Shown piece by piece: positions 5,292 to 6,854 of a stretch of 6,854 bases of DNA. The position numbers and the translations under genes were made by a program. The DNA lies in the NCBI RefSeq assembly GCF_030382115.1, contig NZ_JAUDRJ010000003.1:6105623-6112476 (forward strand). Direction: 5' to 3'. Origin of the DNA: Nostoc sp. GT001 (GTDB lineage Bacteria > Cyanobacteriota > Cyanobacteriia > Cyanobacteriales > Nostocaceae). The notes under the pieces were generated by a model. It was given only the letters and a program-made list of their open reading frames with translations. It searched no databases and had not been told where the DNA came from. How positions within the stretch are numbered: the first letter of the stretch is position 1; every line of letters starts with the position of its first letter.

Positions 5292-6854
5292 TCAGGGATT
5301 TTCTGAGGATGGTTCTGAGTAAGATTTTGTGGGAGCGCCTAATTCATCTAAAGTATTCATTAATAAGTCATCTTGTGGAATATAGTCTCTGTGTTGGGAA
5401 TTTACCAAATCATCAAGAGCTTTAATAGCTTTCAGAGCTTCAAGATCCTTAAGAGCCTCTGATGCAGACTGATATCGCTCTTTGAAGTCATCCAGCACCA
5501 TTTTACTGAGAATCTTAGCTAAGGAGTGGCTCACCTGAGTGCGATTGCTCCATTTGATTTCTCCATCAGAATTTCTATCTAGCTCACGGGGTGCTACACC
5601 AGTCAAAGCTTTAATCCCAACCATGCCAACTGCATAGATATCACTACTATAGTGTGGACGCCCAAAACATTGTTCGCTTGGTGCGTAACCCTGAGTACCA
5701 ATACCAATGGTGAAAGGAGTTGACTCTTGGCGATCGAGTTGTTTGATGCCGACTTCCTTGACGGCTCCAAAGTCAATCAATACTAGTTTTCCGTCTGAGT
5801 GTCGCCGGATGATATTACTGGGTTTAATATCCCGATGAATCACGTGGTTTTCATGGACAAATGTTAATGTTTGCAATAAGTCCCTGATAATTTTGATCGC
5901 TGCAATTTCTTCAATTGCTCTACCTGCTGGAAGTTCTTGATTTAAAGGATGACCAATTATCTGTTCTTGGACTAAATAAAATTCTTCATCTTCTTCAAAA
6001 TAGGCCAAAAGTTGAGGAATTTGAGCGTGCCTTCCCAATTTTTCTAGTGTTTGTGCCTCTGAGTGAAATAAACGTCTGGCAAGTTGCAATCCTTCTGGTT
6101 TGGTGTTGGCTGGTTTTAATTGTTTGACAACACATTGCGGATTACCAGGACGTTGGGTATCTTCGGCAATGTAGGTTTCACTAAATCCACCAGAACCGAG
6201 AACTTTGACAATTTTGTAGCGTCTAGCCAAAACTTTGCCAGATAAGGCTAAATCTCGTTGCTGAATTAGGTGTTGGAAGTCATCTTGTTGGCTGATAATC
6301 TCTTGGACAACGGGTGAAGTTTTATACTTCTGAAAAATGTCTACCAATTGGCGTTTTCTGATGCTTTCTCTGATGACTGAGGTTGCCAAATAGCAAACTC
6401 CGGTCATGGCGATCGCGATTATTGGTACACTAGTGGGGAAAATTAACTGACCATAGACAAATAACCCATAGCTAATTACTCCCCAAGCGCCAGACAGGCC
6501 AAGGCTATAGAAAAATCTATTAATACTACGCTTGCGTCTGCTAATCATCAAGGCTGAACTGCCTACTAGCATTAGCACAAACAAACCCTGCAATGGTGGA
6601 CTCTTAATTCCTGGGGCGATCGCTTTTCCTGACATCAAAGTTGCGATCGCATTGGCGTGAATTTCCACGCCCGACATCTGTTCAGTGCTATTACTACCAG
6701 CGACTGGATAATAATCATTATGTAACTGATCTGTTGCACCAATCAGCACGATCTTGTCTTTGAAAACTTTTCCCTGCTGCAAATAGGTGTTCCAGTTTTC
6801 CGGGTCGAGTACGTGCCAAAAAGGTTTTTGCTCAAATGTACCCGCAGGCCCCAA
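5292..6854 (-). CDS. CHASE2-domain membrane Ser/Thr protein kinase (C-terminal part; 5' end outside window)
   Basis: The window holds the last 520 residues, and the frame is open at the right edge. Counting from that edge, residues about 1-80 are the end of a CHASE2 extracellular sensor domain (FKDKIVLIGATD at 31-42, MSGVEIHANAIATLMSG at 60-76). Three membrane helices follow at about 88-105, 114-136 and 138-160, then a short linker. A Hanks-type kinase domain spans about 213-470. It has the glycine loop LGSGGFS (219-225), ATP-binding lysine in CVVK (K244), catalytic HRDIKPSN (340-347), DFG (361-363), GTQGYAPSEQ in place of the usual APE region (387-395), and SSDIYAVGM (403-411). All catalytic residues are present, so it should be active, transferring phosphate from ATP to Ser/Thr of target proteins in response to an unknown extracytoplasmic signal. 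The C-terminal tail of about 50 residues is acidic and polar with no recognised domain. CHASE2 kinases are common in filamentous cyanobacteria. The stop is TGA at 5292-5294. The family call is firm; the ligand and targets are unknown. Confidence 0.93.
   Translation of the reverse strand: MGPAGTFEQKPFWHVLDPENWNTYLQQGKVFKDKIVLIGATDQLHNDYYPVAGSNSTEQMSGVEIHANAIATLMSGKAIAPGIKSPPLQGLFVLMLVGSSALMISRRKRSINRFFYSLGLSGAWGVISYGLFVYGQLIFPTSVPIIAIAMTGVCYLATSVIRESIRKRQLVDIFQKYKTSPVVQEIISQQDDFQHLIQQRDLALSGKVLARRYKIVKVLGSGGFSETYIAEDTQRPGNPQCVVKQLKPANTKPEGLQLARRLFHSEAQTLEKLGRHAQIPQLLAYFEEDEEFYLVQEQIIGHPLNQELPAGRAIEEIAAIKIIRDLLQTLTFVHENHVIHRDIKPSNIIRRHSDGKLVLIDFGAVKEVGIKQLDRQESTPFTIGIGTQGYAPSEQCFGRPHYSSDIYAVGMVGIKALTGVAPRELDRNSDGEIKWSNRTQVSHSLAKILSKMVLDDFKERYQSASEALKDLEALKAIKALDDLVNSQHRDYIPQDDLLMNTLDELGAPTKSYSEPSSENP

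Noticed and set aside
5291..5307. CTCAG/CTGAG hairpin at the kinase stop codon as a terminator
   Set aside because: The stem is only 5 bp, it overlaps the stop codon, and no T run follows on the minus strand.
5915..6127. Open frame of 70 codons on the plus strand
   Set aside because: It is antisense to the conserved kinase domain, with no independent support.

Overview
The window looks like chromosomal DNA of a filamentous cyanobacterium, most likely a Nostocales member (Nostoc/Anabaena/Calothrix type). The evidence is the repeated HIP1 octamer GCGATCGC (for example 89-96, 110-117, 134-141, 3360-3367, 5165-5172, 5245-5252), G+C-rich short palindromic repeats of the kind scattered through Nostoc intergenic DNA, and a gene set (CHASE2 Ser/Thr kinase, HTH-NB-ARC STAND protein, ISAs1-type transposase) typical of those genomes. 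Species cannot be fixed from this sequence.

Layout, left to right. 1-166: non-coding, with three HIP1 sites. 167-1021 (minus): protein with two peptidoglycan-binding-like domains and three C-terminal membrane segments. 1022-1264: divergent intergenic region with a possible promoter and operator-like inverted repeat. 1265-3589 (plus): 774-residue STAND ATPase with an N-terminal helix-turn-helix, an NB-ARC NTPase core and an alpha-helical/TPR-like C-terminus. 3610-5140: a nested mobile region. The outer shell is a roughly 222-bp MITE-like palindromic repeat without coding capacity, bounded by inverted repeats. A 1290-bp ISAs1-family insertion sequence (3762-5051) sits inside it, with 29-bp terminal inverted repeats and a 19-bp direct repeat at its ends. 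The IS transposase is a pseudogene split over three frames with two further in-frame stops. 5141-5291: non-coding, with a plus-strand terminator-like hairpin. 5292-6854 (minus): C-terminal 520 residues of a CHASE2-domain receptor Ser/Thr protein kinase whose start lies beyond the window.

The three host genes do not form an operon: orientations are minus, plus, minus, with separate intergenic regions. Two are plausible signalling proteins (a STAND switch and a membrane kinase), but nothing in the sequence links them functionally. The most interesting structure is the nested insertion. Removing the IS and one copy of its 19-bp duplication rebuilds a perfect 9-bp-stem hairpin. Removing the whole outer element as well would place the terminator-like hairpin about 60 bp after the STAND gene's stop codon. 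The best candidate for an under-described system is the HTH-NB-ARC protein, which has STAND/NLR architecture but no recognisable effector domain in its own chain.
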